From the NCBI RefSeq assembly GCF_001261735.1, contig NZ_CVRP01000007.1:603524-667523 (forward strand): a stretch of 64,000 nt of DNA. The letters are read 5' to 3'. The notes beneath the pieces are model-generated. The model was not told where the DNA came from and made no database searches. It was given only the letters and a program-made list of their open reading frames with translations. The translations under genes and the position numbers were made by a program. Of this stretch, positions 19,042 to 27,561 are shown piece by piece (the stretch's first letter is position 1; the number at the start of each line of letters is the position of its first letter). This DNA comes from Dysgonomonas sp. BGC7 (GTDB lineage: Bacteria > Bacteroidota > Bacteroidia > Bacteroidales > Dysgonomonadaceae).

Positions 19042-19659
19042 TTAGTGACCGCATCCGCATCCTGATCCGCAACCTCCGGCAGTTTCTTTTTCGCCGTGAC
19101 TGCCGCATCCGCAAGAATCTCCTTCTTCGCTGTCGCCGCATCCACAACCTGATCCGCATCCGCATCCACCTTGTGGAGCAAACAGAGCAGCTATTTCTTC
19201 AGGTGTAGATTCTCTTACAGTAAGTACGTTTCCGCTAAAGTTAAGAGTTTCGCCTGCCAATGGGTGATTAAAGTCCATTGTTACCACCTCTTCTTTTACT
19301 GCTACTACCGAGCCATTCAGACGATTTCCGTTAGTATCCATCATCGGAACGATATTTCCTTCGAAGATTACTTCTTCGTTGAGTTTACCATCTTGTTCGA
19401 AAATATTGCGAGGTAAATCTACAACAGCTTCATCGTCATACTCACCGTATGCTTCATCCGGAGTAAGCACAAAATCGAAGCTATCGCCTTCTGCTAATCC
19501 GTCAATATTCTTTTCGAAAGCTTCGAGCATAGAATTCGTTCCGTAGATAAACTCTAATGGAGTTTCAACTGTAGCTCTTTCCATCAATTCGCGCTCCTCC
19601 CCTTCTCCTACATTGAGGTCGTAAGACAGAGAAACAAACTTATTTGTAGAAATTTTCAT
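19042..19659 (-). CDS. slyD: FKBP-type peptidyl-prolyl isomerase SlyD with Cys/Gly-rich tail
   Basis: The 205-residue protein has an FKBP domain interrupted by the insert-in-flap chaperone domain, as in SlyD: LSYDLNVGEGEERE, GLAEGDSFDFVLTPDEAYGEYDD, then VVTMDFNHPLAGETLNF closing the fold. It catalyses proline isomerisation and acts as a chaperone. The last 40 residues are almost all Cys and Gly with a few His and acidic residues (GGCGCGSGCGCGDSEEG and onward). E. coli SlyD has a His-rich tail that delivers nickel; a Cys-rich tail suggests a different metal preference, which is inference. Confidence 0.92.
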   Translation of the reverse strand: MKISTNKFVSLSYDLNVGEGEERELMERATVETPLEFIYGTNSMLEAFEKNIDGLAEGDSFDFVLTPDEAYGEYDDEAVVDLPRNIFEQDGKLNEEVIFEGNIVPMMDTNGNRLNGSVVAVKEEVVTMDFNHPLAGETLNFSGNVLTVRESTPEEIAALFAPQGGCGCGSGCGCGDSEEGDSCGCGSHGEKETAGGCGSGCGCGH

Positions 19660-19756
19660 TTTTAAGTATTTGTTTGTTTTGATTAATAACGAAGTCTTTT
19701 CTGACTTTTAACTATTTATTTACAATAATCGTGCCTAACTTATTCTAAAAACAATC

Positions 19757-20944
19757 TCAATATTGAATTTGTTTTGCGTCTATTGCCTTTTTAAGATTCT
19801 CTAATGCTTTCTTAATTATAGAAAGCGGAGTTCCTATATTTAGGCGCATGTATCCTTCTCCTCCTTGCCCAAACATTGTGCCATCATTTAGAGCCAATCC
19901 TGCATCATTTACAAAAAGAAAGTTTAATTCTTTTTGTGAGAGGTTCAATTTCCTACAGTCGAGCCATATGAGAAAAGAAGCCTGGGGTAGCATTGCTTTT
20001 ATCTGAGGTATATTTGCTTTCAGATATTTGTCTACAAAAGTTATATTATTCCACAGATAGTCTTTTAATTCAGTCAGCCATCTTTCACCATGATTGTATA
20101 CTGTTTCAGTAGCAAGATAGGCGAATATATGTCCGCTTTCCAATTCACTGCTTTCCAGATAGGCGTAAAATTTCTCCCGTATCTCTTTGTTTGGTATAAC
20201 AGAGAAAGAACTAATGATTCCGGCGATATTGAATGTCTTGCTCGGAGCCATAAAGGTTATACTGTTTTGCGCTGCCTTTTCGGAAACACATGCAAATGGA
20301 ATATGCTTATGTGGGGCAAATGCCAAATCGGAATGTATTTCGTCCGAAATGACTAATATATCATTGTCGTAGCAAATCTCTGCTATGTCGATCAACTCTT
20401 GGCGAGTCCATACTCTTCCTCCCGGATTGTGAGGGTTGCATAGTATCAGCATTTTGCATGTAGGATCAATGAGATTTTTTAGTCCTTCTATATCCATCTC
20501 GTATTGTCCTGAATTCAGCTTTAGAGGATTGTCTACTACTATCCTGTGATGCAGGGTTGGGATAATCCGGAACGGATGATATACTGGGGGCTGTATTATT
20601 ATCTTATGATCGACAGTACTAAAGCAGTCTATTGCGAAAGCAATACCTTTTACTATGCCCGGAATAAATGATATCCATTCTTGTTTTATATCCCAATCGT
20701 GCTGACGGTTTACCCAACTTATAATAGAATCGTAGTAGGACTGGTATGCATTGGTATAGCCAAATATTCCATGTTTAGCTCTTTCTATAATAGCTTCGGT
20801 TACACAGGGAGGCGACTTAAAATCCATATCGGCTACCCACATAGGTATAAGATCAGGATTGCCATATCGTGGCTCCAGAGCATCTACTTTTATTGCATTT
20901 GTACCTTTGCGGTCTACTATCTCATCAAAATTATATTTGGACAT
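19757..20944 (-). CDS. PatB/MalY-family PLP-dependent C-S lyase (aminotransferase fold)
   Basis: The 395-residue enzyme has the class I/II aminotransferase fold. VDRKGTNAIKVD near the start and LIPMWVADMDF are MalY/PatB signatures. LILCNPHNPGGRVW, VISDEIHSDLAF and APSKTFNIAG (the Lys forms the PLP Schiff base) follow in order, and the C-terminal MRLNIGTP holds the carboxylate-binding Arg. Family members cleave cystathionine or cysteine to pyruvate, ammonia and a thiol. The exact substrate is not certain. It is a single gene with its own promoter. Confidence 0.92.
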   Translation of the reverse strand: MSKYNFDEIVDRKGTNAIKVDALEPRYGNPDLIPMWVADMDFKSPPCVTEAIIERAKHGIFGYTNAYQSYYDSIISWVNRQHDWDIKQEWISFIPGIVKGIAFAIDCFSTVDHKIIIQPPVYHPFRIIPTLHHRIVVDNPLKLNSGQYEMDIEGLKNLIDPTCKMLILCNPHNPGGRVWTRQELIDIAEICYDNDILVISDEIHSDLAFAPHKHIPFACVSEKAAQNSITFMAPSKTFNIAGIISSFSVIPNKEIREKFYAYLESSELESGHIFAYLATETVYNHGERWLTELKDYLWNNITFVDKYLKANIPQIKAMLPQASFLIWLDCRKLNLSQKELNFLFVNDAGLALNDGTMFGQGGEGYMRLNIGTPLSIIKKALENLKKAIDAKQIQY

Positions 20945-20974
20945 ATTAAAATTTATTTAATAACAACACAGATG

Positions 20975-20982
20975 CAAAGATA
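20975..20982 (-). promoter_or_regulatory. Bacteroidetes -7 element for the C-S lyase gene
   Basis: The minus strand reads TATCTTTG, 31 bases upstream of the start at 20944. Confidence 0.55.
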
Positions 20983-21141
20983 ATCCTTTCGGAGCAAGTA
21001 ATCGGATGGAGATCTTTATTTTTTCCATTTTTAAGTTCACAGGATTATTTATTCATATATCCATAACTTCAATTATAAGTTATCGTTTTTAGAGATTTCT
21101 TTAAATATTCCTCTTTTTATTAAGGTATAGAGCTCATTCTA

Positions 21142-21170
21142 TAAAAAGAGCCGCAACTGTTGATTGCGGC
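21142..21170 (-). terminator. Rho-independent terminator after the peroxiredoxin gene
   Basis: On the minus strand GCCGCAA and TTGCGGC pair around TCAACAG, followed by TCTTTTTAT. It lies 49 bases after the stop codon. Confidence 0.85.
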
Positions 21171-21218
21171 CTTTCCAGAACTAAATTAACCTAAAATAAT
21201 ACGGTCTATAATGTATAA

Positions 21219-21854
21219 TTAATGTTTATGTGACAAATAGTCCGATATTCCTTCTTGTGTTGCTTTCAGAGCTTTATCTCCTTTTTTCCAGTTTGCAGGA
21301 CATACTTCTCCATACTCTTCTGTAAACTGTAAAGCATCTATAACTCTAAGTATTTCGTCTACACTACGTCCTAATGGCATGTCGTTTACTACCTGATGGC
21401 GAACGATACCGCTTTTGTCGATAAGAAACAGACCCCTGTAGGCTTGAGGTGCGCCTTCAAATACATCCTCTCCTTCGTCGTTGTAATCGAATTTTCCGGC
21501 TAAAACGTCGTAAGCATTAGAAATCATCAATGATTGGTCAGATACCAATGGGTATTTTACTCCTTTAATTCCTCCGTCGTTTTGTTCTGTTTGTAGCCAT
21601 TTCCAATGAGAAAATGCAGAATCGGTAGATGCACCGATAACAGCTACATTACGAGATTCGAATTCTGCAATTTTTTCCTGAAATGCGATTATCTCTGTAG
21701 GACAAACAAATGTAAAATCGGCAGGATAAAAGAACAATACTACATACTTTTTACCTTCGAATTGTTTTAGAGAGAAGTTCTCTACGATTTCGTGTCCGTT
21801 TACTACTGCATTTGTATTAAATGCAGGTGCTTTTTTTCCAACTAATACTGACAT
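21219..21854 (-). CDS. Typical 2-Cys peroxiredoxin (Prx1/AhpC family)
   Basis: The 211-residue peroxidase reduces hydrogen peroxide and organic peroxides. The peroxidatic Cys51 sits in FVCPTEIIAF and the resolving Cys185 in GEVCPANWKKG. GAPQAYRGLFLIDKSGIVRH is the Prx1-type core. No ahpF is adjacent, so the electron donor is more likely thioredoxin than AhpF; this is inferred. It has a well-formed promoter (TTTG-N20-TATATTTG) and its own terminator, so it is monocistronic. No OxyR site could be identified with confidence. Confidence 0.95.
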   Translation of the reverse strand: MSVLVGKKAPAFNTNAVVNGHEIVENFSLKQFEGKKYVVLFFYPADFTFVCPTEIIAFQEKIAEFESRNVAVIGASTDSAFSHWKWLQTEQNDGGIKGVKYPLVSDQSLMISNAYDVLAGKFDYNDEGEDVFEGAPQAYRGLFLIDKSGIVRHQVVNDMPLGRSVDEILRVIDALQFTEEYGEVCPANWKKGDKALKATQEGISDYLSHKH

Positions 21855-21887
21855 AATTATTGTTTTTAGTTTGTTTAATTTCTATTA

Positions 21888-21919
21888 CAAATATACATTG
21901 AAGATAACAAGAAGTCAAA
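21888..21919 (-). promoter_or_regulatory. Complete Bacteroidetes promoter for the peroxiredoxin gene
   Basis: The minus strand has TTTG (21916-21919), a 20-base spacer and TATATTTG (21888-21895), which fits the TTTG-N19-21-TAnnTTTG consensus. The predicted start of transcription lies about 25 bases before the ATG. Confidence 0.7.
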
Positions 21920-22057
21920 TAGATATTTGTTATGTAGAGATTGATTCAATTTATTATTCAGACTGTAGCTTCTTTTAGGTGATTTCTATCTTGATTTTAT
22001 TGATTAATTTTGTATTCTGAATTTCTATAGTAAAAGGTGGCTATTATATTTCTATAC

Positions 22058-22153
22058 TTTATCTATAAAGAAAATACTCTTTTCTATGTAACATAAAAGT
22101 AACGAACAAAATATGAGTAGAAAATGTAACTTTTGTCACCTTTTAGTTAAAAT
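22058..22153 (+). repeat. Dispersed intergenic element, copy B
   Basis: This 96-bp copy starts with TTTATCTATAAAG and ends with GTCACCTTTTAGTTAAAAT. Its first 21 bases are identical to copy C. AAAAGTAAC (22095-22103) faces GTCACCTTTT (22135-22144), an imperfect inverted pair. Near the right end GTAACTTTT and GTCACCTTTT are adjacent 9-base direct repeats. The element ends 52 bases before the ATP-grasp-like gene. In this 351-base divergent gap I see otherwise only the peroxiredoxin promoter. Confidence 0.8.
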
Positions 22154-22205
22154 AGGAGTTTTACTTAGGCCGAAAATAGTCATATATAATAAAAACGTTA
22201 GTTGA

Positions 22206-23399
22206 ATGATTCTTTACTTCAATCCCGGACACGAAACGGCAGTGCTTAATGGTTCTCCGTATTATACAGCGCCTGCGAATATTGTGACTATGCAAAATGA
22301 ATTATCTTATCTGCCCGCATGGTATGGGGCAACGGGAGATGTTGTATTAGTCGATACGATAGAGATTCCGGACTATTATCAATTTCTCTATCAGAATCTA
22401 GAGGCATTACCTATGGCTGTAACAAATGAAAGCCTGCTAAATTATTCAGACGAAGAGGTAATATTGTGGGGAATCTCTCCCCAGTCAATATATTATTGGG
22501 AGACGTTGGCTGCAGAGCAAGATATATCATTTACTCTCCCTATTTGGAATGATGAATATACATTTTTGAATAGCAGATTGTTTGCCAGAAACGTATTGAA
22601 TGAAGTGATAAAGATGGTTCCCGAAGTGGACTCTAACATTTCTCCTCAGATTTTCGATAGTCTAGAAATCCTCGAAACTTATCTGGAGAATTCTTCTTAT
22701 CCTCTTTTGGCGAAAGCTCCTTATTCTTCTTCCGGGCGGGGATTGCTTTGGTTACCTCCTACAGGGCTTACCCGTACCGAGCGTCAGATATTACACGGTA
22801 TTCTGAAGAAGCAAGGTAATATTTCAGTAGAACGTGTTTTGGATAAGCAAGTTGATTTTGCAATGGAGTTTATGAGTGATGGCAAAGGCAATGTTTCTTT
22901 TGAAGGCTATTCATTATTTTACACAAATAAAAAAGGTGGATATGAGGCAAATTTTATTGGTTCTCAGAATAGGATCGAAAATATTTTGACATCAAAAATA
23001 TCCAATATCTTATTAGATGAGGTCAAAAAGTCATTACTCAATACACTGACAGAACAATATGCCAAAGTATATAAAGGATGTATTGGGGTGGATATGATGA
23101 TCTATAAAGACGGTGGAGTGTATAAATTGCATCCTTGTTTAGAGATTAATATGCGTTACAATATGGGATATTTAGCTTTTAAGCTGTACGAGAATTACGT
23201 TGTACCATCCTCTTCTGGAAAATTCTTTATAGAATTTAATGCTACGGAGGGAGAAATAATGAAGAGACATCAAGAAAACTTGTTAGAATATCCAATAAGC
23301 TTTGCTGATAAGAGATTAGAGAGTGGTTATTTAGCTCTTTGCCCCATTTCCGAAAAGAGTAAATATAGGGCTTATGTTGTTATTGAGAACGAGAGATAG
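22206..23399 (+). CDS. Predicted ATP-grasp-like protein, unknown function
   Basis: The 397-residue soluble protein has no signal peptide. It begins MILYFNPGHETAVLNGSPYYT, quoted in outline, a conserved-looking nucleotide-handling start. The central and C-terminal parts look like an ATP-grasp fold: LLAKAPYSSSGRGLLWL (about 169-185, lysine plus glycine-rich loop), a VERVLDKQVDFAMEF strand, GCIGVDMMIYKDG and HPCLEINMRYNMGYLA, where Glu and Asn are spaced like metal ligands. ATP-grasp enzymes join a carboxylate to an amine or thiol. The substrate is unknown and no biosynthetic partner gene is nearby. Repeat copy B is directly upstream. Confidence 0.65.
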   Translation: MILYFNPGHETAVLNGSPYYTAPANIVTMQNELSYLPAWYGATGDVVLVDTIEIPDYYQFLYQNLEALPMAVTNESLLNYSDEEVILWGISPQSIYYWETLAAEQDISFTLPIWNDEYTFLNSRLFARNVLNEVIKMVPEVDSNISPQIFDSLEILETYLENSSYPLLAKAPYSSSGRGLLWLPPTGLTRTERQILHGILKKQGNISVERVLDKQVDFAMEFMSDGKGNVSFEGYSLFYTNKKGGYEANFIGSQNRIENILTSKISNILLDEVKKSLLNTLTEQYAKVYKGCIGVDMMIYKDGGVYKLHPCLEINMRYNMGYLAFKLYENYVVPSSSGKFFIEFNATEGEIMKRHQENLLEYPISFADKRLESGYLALCPISEKSKYRAYVVIENER

Positions 23400-23413
23400 A
23401 TTTCTTTGAATGT

Positions 23414-25834
23414 TTAGAATGGATATCCTACAGCAATGTGCCATGCTCCGTTTGATTTAAATTTGAATGGATCTTTAATCGGCCAGTTAGTAGTACTTGG
23501 ATCTCCACTCGGATCATAAGCTTTCCATCCTCTATCGAGACGAATAAGAACGAATTCGAAATCGAGACGGATTCCCAGCCCCCATGAAACAGCTATTTCT
23601 TTGTAAAATTTATTAAACTTAAACATGCCTCTTTCTTGTTTCTCATACTCTTTTATTGTCCAGATGTTACCTGCGTCTAAGAATGCTCCCAATTCTAATA
23701 TCCAGAACAACTTACTACGGTATTCTATACTTCCATCGAGGCGTATATCTCCCGAATGGAAATAGAAGTTGTCCCGTTCTTTAACCCGTCCTTCTTCATT
23801 TGTATCCTGAAAGTAATATGATCCAGGGCCAAGCTCTCGTATAGCCCATCCTCTGACACTGTTAGCTCCTCCCGAGAAGAATCTTTTTTGGATAGGGATT
23901 TGTTGGTTGTTGCCATAGGGGAAGGCTAAACCACCGCCAATGTGCCATGCTATGGAGTTCTTTTCATCTACCTGATAGGTCTTGCTATAGTCTACAATAC
24001 CTCTGACATATTGGGCATAATTTGTGCCAAATATTTGTTTCGATCCATACGCATCTTTCTTCGCATCGGTTAGGGCAGCTGCTAAAGCCAAGACATTACC
24101 TGCACTTTCTATTGACGCTCTCAGTGAGTAGATGGGTTTGTTGCGACGAGTAGGTGAAGCTACATTCGATCGGGAAAAGGTATAGCCGGAACTCATTATA
24201 AAGTGGTCATTGAAACTATATTGTTGAGCTGCCGCCGATAATTCATTGTAGAACTTCTGGTTTAATTGATCCTTTGGTAAGTGCACATAGCTAATGTCTA
24301 TCAGGTCGAAGGAATGGCGGTTTAGAGACATACGTCTATCTTGCCAGATGTATTTAATACCTGTAGATAATACCGTTCGGGTAAAGAAACCGGGACGCCG
24401 CTGAAAAGAATAGCTCGTGTTGAACTGTGTAGAGGCATGTATCTGCCGCCTAAAGTCTTTCTTCAAGAATGGAAACATAAACCGGGGAAAAGTAAGAGAT
24501 GTTTCTCCTCCTATCTCAAAGTAGTTTTCGGAAAAACTCGCAAAATTGGGTGTAATAGCCTCATATGCTCCCTGTATCTTAATATTGAAGAGTTCGGATC
24601 CTCTGAAAACATTTCTGTGCAGATAGCCTAATCCTGCACCTACTCCAATATATCCGCCCGAATTGGTAACTTCCACTTCATCGGAGATTCCCTGTTTTTT
24701 ATCAGGTACGCATGTTATGGTACAGCGTAGTTTTGTAGAATCATTCTCCCAAAACTCAGTATAGCTGATATTTACGTTTTTTAGTATCTGTAGCTGAGAC
24801 AAAGCACTGTAGGTAAGTGTTGTCATATTTTCATCAAAAAATGCTCCCGGTACTATGTAGCAATTATTGAGTATAATATGAGGTTTTATATATTCTCCCC
24901 TTGGACCATACTTTATCTTATAGCCGTTTCTTTCATATACTTCCGATTCTTTGTACTGGCTGATATCTCCATCTTCCAACGGGTTGTAATCAATGTATAG
25001 TTCAACTTCTTTTACGATATATCTATGATGCGGGGTTTCTACTTCCTGCCCATTGAGAGAGCGAAGTAGAAAAGGATAGAGATTCAGGTCTAATGAAACC
25101 TTGTTGTTGCCTATAGTTGTGTCAGCTTCAAATCCTACGTATTCTTTATTAAAAGCATAATATCCTGTACGTCTGAAAACGGAGGAAATTCTCTCTCTTT
25201 CTTTGTCCAGCATATCCAGATCGAAAGGAGTGCCGGGGCGTACCAATGTGTTGTGACGTAGTATAGTGTCCATTGTATACTTAATGTTGGCAGACTCAGC
25301 ATCCGGTTGTTTATTATACTTCCGTAATAAAAAGATCGGATTCGATATTATACTGTCATTTACGTCTATATTGTATTCACTTATTCGGTAAGGATCTCCG
25401 GCCTTAATATTATATACTATTTTAGCTTTCTTTTTGTTTAAGTCTACAGTAGGAGTGATCTCAGCATTCAGATATCCTTTATTTGTCATGATTTGCTTGA
25501 GATCGATAATTGTTTGATGCATGAGTGTGCTATCGTAGAGTACGGGCGGATCTCCTGCATTTCTAAGTGTTCGGTTTACCCATTTGGTGGTATCGGAGCC
25601 GGACAGATTATATATAAAAAGAGGAAGCTTAAATATAGAGAATGTCTTATAGTTGGGCTTTTGTTTTATATAGGTTTCTATCTCATATGTAGGAATGACC
25701 TTCTTATCACTTTTTACGCTTGCATTTGCTAATAAGTATTCTCCATCGGGTACAAATTTTGTGGAACTACACGACTGTATAAGTATAGCACATAAAACAG
25801 CAAGCAAAGGGATTTTGAACAACTTATTTTTCAT
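23414..25834 (-). CDS. TamL-like BamA/TamA-family outer-membrane lipoprotein
   Basis: The product has about 806 residues from the start chosen here, with signal peptide and lipobox (CAILIQSCSST). POTRA-like regions fill about 30-400 and a C-terminal Omp85 barrel follows, with the lid-lock VRGW motif in FSGGANSVRGWAIRELGPGS, quoted as its core, and a final AVGYPF strand. In Bacteroidetes such lipidated TamA homologues are called TamL and help insert outer-membrane proteins. The frame is open to an ATG at 25867 and another at 25843. I prefer 25834 because the -7 element at 25876-25883 puts the transcript start near 25869. tamB is not in this window. Confidence 0.85.
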   Translation of the reverse strand: MKNKLFKIPLLAVLCAILIQSCSSTKFVPDGEYLLANASVKSDKKVIPTYEIETYIKQKPNYKTFSIFKLPLFIYNLSGSDTTKWVNRTLRNAGDPPVLYDSTLMHQTIIDLKQIMTNKGYLNAEITPTVDLNKKKAKIVYNIKAGDPYRISEYNIDVNDSIISNPIFLLRKYNKQPDAESANIKYTMDTILRHNTLVRPGTPFDLDMLDKERERISSVFRRTGYYAFNKEYVGFEADTTIGNNKVSLDLNLYPFLLRSLNGQEVETPHHRYIVKEVELYIDYNPLEDGDISQYKESEVYERNGYKIKYGPRGEYIKPHIILNNCYIVPGAFFDENMTTLTYSALSQLQILKNVNISYTEFWENDSTKLRCTITCVPDKKQGISDEVEVTNSGGYIGVGAGLGYLHRNVFRGSELFNIKIQGAYEAITPNFASFSENYFEIGGETSLTFPRFMFPFLKKDFRRQIHASTQFNTSYSFQRRPGFFTRTVLSTGIKYIWQDRRMSLNRHSFDLIDISYVHLPKDQLNQKFYNELSAAAQQYSFNDHFIMSSGYTFSRSNVASPTRRNKPIYSLRASIESAGNVLALAAALTDAKKDAYGSKQIFGTNYAQYVRGIVDYSKTYQVDEKNSIAWHIGGGLAFPYGNNQQIPIQKRFFSGGANSVRGWAIRELGPGSYYFQDTNEEGRVKERDNFYFHSGDIRLDGSIEYRSKLFWILELGAFLDAGNIWTIKEYEKQERGMFKFNKFYKEIAVSWGLGIRLDFEFVLIRLDRGWKAYDPSGDPSTTNWPIKDPFKFKSNGAWHIAVGYPF

Positions 25835-25875
25835 AAGCGACATACCGGTACAAATTCTATTTATCAAATGAACGA

Positions 25876-25883
25876 CAAATTTA
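25876..25883 (-). promoter_or_regulatory. Bacteroidetes -7 element for the TamL-like gene
   Basis: The minus strand reads TAAATTTG. A transcript starting about 7 bases on would leave no leader for the ATG at 25867, which favours a start at 25843 or 25834. Confidence 0.5.
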
Positions 25884-25952
25884 GGGTTTTAATTGTTTCT
25901 TTTTGTAGTTTTGTTGAGAAAAGAGTATAAAGTATTTTTGAAAAATATATAA

Positions 25953-26354
25953 ATGAAACTCCATCACACTGCTATTTGGGTTAATGATCTAGCATTAATC
26001 AGAGATTATTATATAGATCATTTTGGTGCTAAGAGTAATGATCTGTACGAAAATAGTCAGACTGGATTTAGAAGCTATTTCTTAACGTTCTCTTCGGGAT
26101 CTCAATTAGAAATTATGCACAGAGAGGATATTCCTGATAATCTGAATGATAATATTCGGCAATATAAAGGATATATTCATCTTGCTTTTGCTGTAAATAC
26201 TAAAGAAGAAGTAGACAAGAAAGCTCAGGAATTGTCTGTGAGCGGTTATCAAATATTGAGAGGTCCCAGAATTACCGGAGATGGCTATTACGAATTCGAA
26301 ACGGTAGACCCTGAGGGTAATAGGCTCGAAGTATTATATAGAGATCATATTTAA
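25953..26354 (+). CDS. VOC-superfamily (glyoxalase-like) protein
   Basis: The 133-residue protein has two beta-alpha-beta-beta-beta halves. The opening LHHTAIWVNDLALIRDYYIDHFG carries the first metal-ligand His, LEIMHRED has a Glu-containing strand, YIHLAFAV the second His, and ETVDPEGNRLEVLY the final Glu. This ligand set matches metal-dependent glyoxalase-like enzymes such as YaeR. The substrate is not known. The gene stops 2 bases before the SpoU methyltransferase start and is almost certainly cotranscribed with it. Confidence 0.88.
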   Translation: MKLHHTAIWVNDLALIRDYYIDHFGAKSNDLYENSQTGFRSYFLTFSSGSQLEIMHREDIPDNLNDNIRQYKGYIHLAFAVNTKEEVDKKAQELSVSGYQILRGPRITGDGYYEFETVDPEGNRLEVLYRDHI

Positions 26355-26356
26355 TT

Positions 26357-27109
26357 ATGGATTTAAGTAAAAGTAAACTAAAATATATACGCTCTCTTAA
26401 AGAGAAGAAATATAGGACAGAGTTTGGTACATTTGTTGCTGAAGGAAATAAACTTGTAACAGACCTACTTCCTTTTATAAAGTGTCAATTATTAATTGGA
26501 ACTCATACATTTTTAGAAGGTCTTGATGTTTCGGATGTAGAAGATGTTATAGAAGTCACTGAAAGTCAGTTGGCACAAGCTAGCTTCTTGCAAAATCCAC
26601 AACAGGTTTTAGCTGTTTTTTATCAACCTAAGCAGCCAGAGAATGTAAATGTAGATAGTCAGTTGACAATTGCTCTTGACGGAATACAAGATCCGGGAAA
26701 TTTAGGGACTATAATACGTTTGGCAGACTGGTATGGAATTCATAATATATTTTGTTCGCAGGACACCGCAGATGTATATAACCCTAAAGTAGTACAGGCT
26801 ACTATGGGTGCTTTGGCTAGGGTATCTGTTCATTATACAGATTTGTCAGTCTTTTTGATCAGGAACAAACATCTGCCTATCTATGGAACTTTGCTTGATG
26901 GTAAAAATATGTACGAACAGACTATTTCCGAAAATGGAATTATTGTGATGGGAAATGAGGGAAACGGAATACGCCCTGAAATAGAAAAACTGATAACCCA
27001 AAGACTCTATATACCAAATTATCCTTTGGGAAGCTCTACTTCAGAATCTCTTAATGTAGCCATAGCTACAGCTATTATTTGTGCAGAATTTAGAAGACGG
27101 ATTTTATAA
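26357..27109 (+). CDS. TrmH/SpoU-family RNA 2'-O-methyltransferase
   Basis: The 250-residue SPOUT enzyme has an N-terminal substrate-binding domain (LSKSKLKYIRSLKEKKYR to about 90) and a C-terminal SPOUT fold. The conserved motifs are ALDGIQDPGNLGTIIRLADW (motif 1), IVMGNEGNGI (motif 2) and IPNYPLGSSTSESLNVAIATAI, shortened here to its NV-A core (motif 3), which forms the trefoil knot for S-adenosylmethionine. It most likely methylates rRNA. In Bacteroidetes this gene is often found beside the TamL-type porin, as here in divergent orientation. Confidence 0.9.
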   Translation: MDLSKSKLKYIRSLKEKKYRTEFGTFVAEGNKLVTDLLPFIKCQLLIGTHTFLEGLDVSDVEDVIEVTESQLAQASFLQNPQQVLAVFYQPKQPENVNVDSQLTIALDGIQDPGNLGTIIRLADWYGIHNIFCSQDTADVYNPKVVQATMGALARVSVHYTDLSVFLIRNKHLPIYGTLLDGKNMYEQTISENGIIVMGNEGNGIRPEIEKLITQRLYIPNYPLGSSTSESLNVAIATAIICAEFRRRIL

Positions 27110-27142
27110 TTCCGGACATTTAGTTTCTGATTAAGTCAGATT

Positions 27143-27556
27143 CTAGCTATGCTGGAATATTCTTTCCATAACAATATAATCGTATCCGTTTTTTGTAAAT
27201 TGTTTGTCAGTTTCTTCATATCCGAATTTTTTATAAAAGTCTATAGCCTCTTTCCTCGAATTACACCACAGACGTTCTAGTTTCATATCATTGGCATAGT
27301 CTATAAGCCACTGCATGAGGGCTGACGCATATCCTTTTTGTTGCATACTGTTAAGAGTAGCTAGTTTTCGGAATTGGACATCTCGTCCGTGTAGAAAAAT
27401 GGACATGACTGAAACCAGAGAATTGTTCTCATATACTCCGACATGAATAGCCCGATCATCGTCTTGTAGTTTTACAAAATCAACATCTTTCTCAGGGTAC
27501 ATTACTTGTTGGCGTATGGTTAAAACCTCTCCATAAGGAGCTTCGGATATTATCAT
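27143..27556 (-). CDS. GNAT-family N-acetyltransferase
   Basis: The 137-residue protein is a single GNAT domain. RKLATLNSMQQKGYASALMQWLI contains the acetyl-CoA pyrophosphate loop (Q-x-x-G-Y-A), followed by the LERLWCNSRKEAIDFYKKFGYEE core of motif B. The substrate is unknown. It begins 5 bases after the DUF3943 gene on the same strand and is likely cotranscribed with it. Confidence 0.88.
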   Translation of the reverse strand: MIISEAPYGEVLTIRQQVMYPEKDVDFVKLQDDDRAIHVGVYENNSLVSVMSIFLHGRDVQFRKLATLNSMQQKGYASALMQWLIDYANDMKLERLWCNSRKEAIDFYKKFGYEETDKQFTKNGYDYIVMERIFQHS

Positions 27557-27561
27557 AGTTT

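Noticed and set aside
18999..19181. Antisense open frame encoding an Ala/Asp/Lys-rich peptide opposite the slyD tail
   Set aside because: It is a by-product of the Cys/Gly-rich codon pattern of slyD and lacks an independent start signal.
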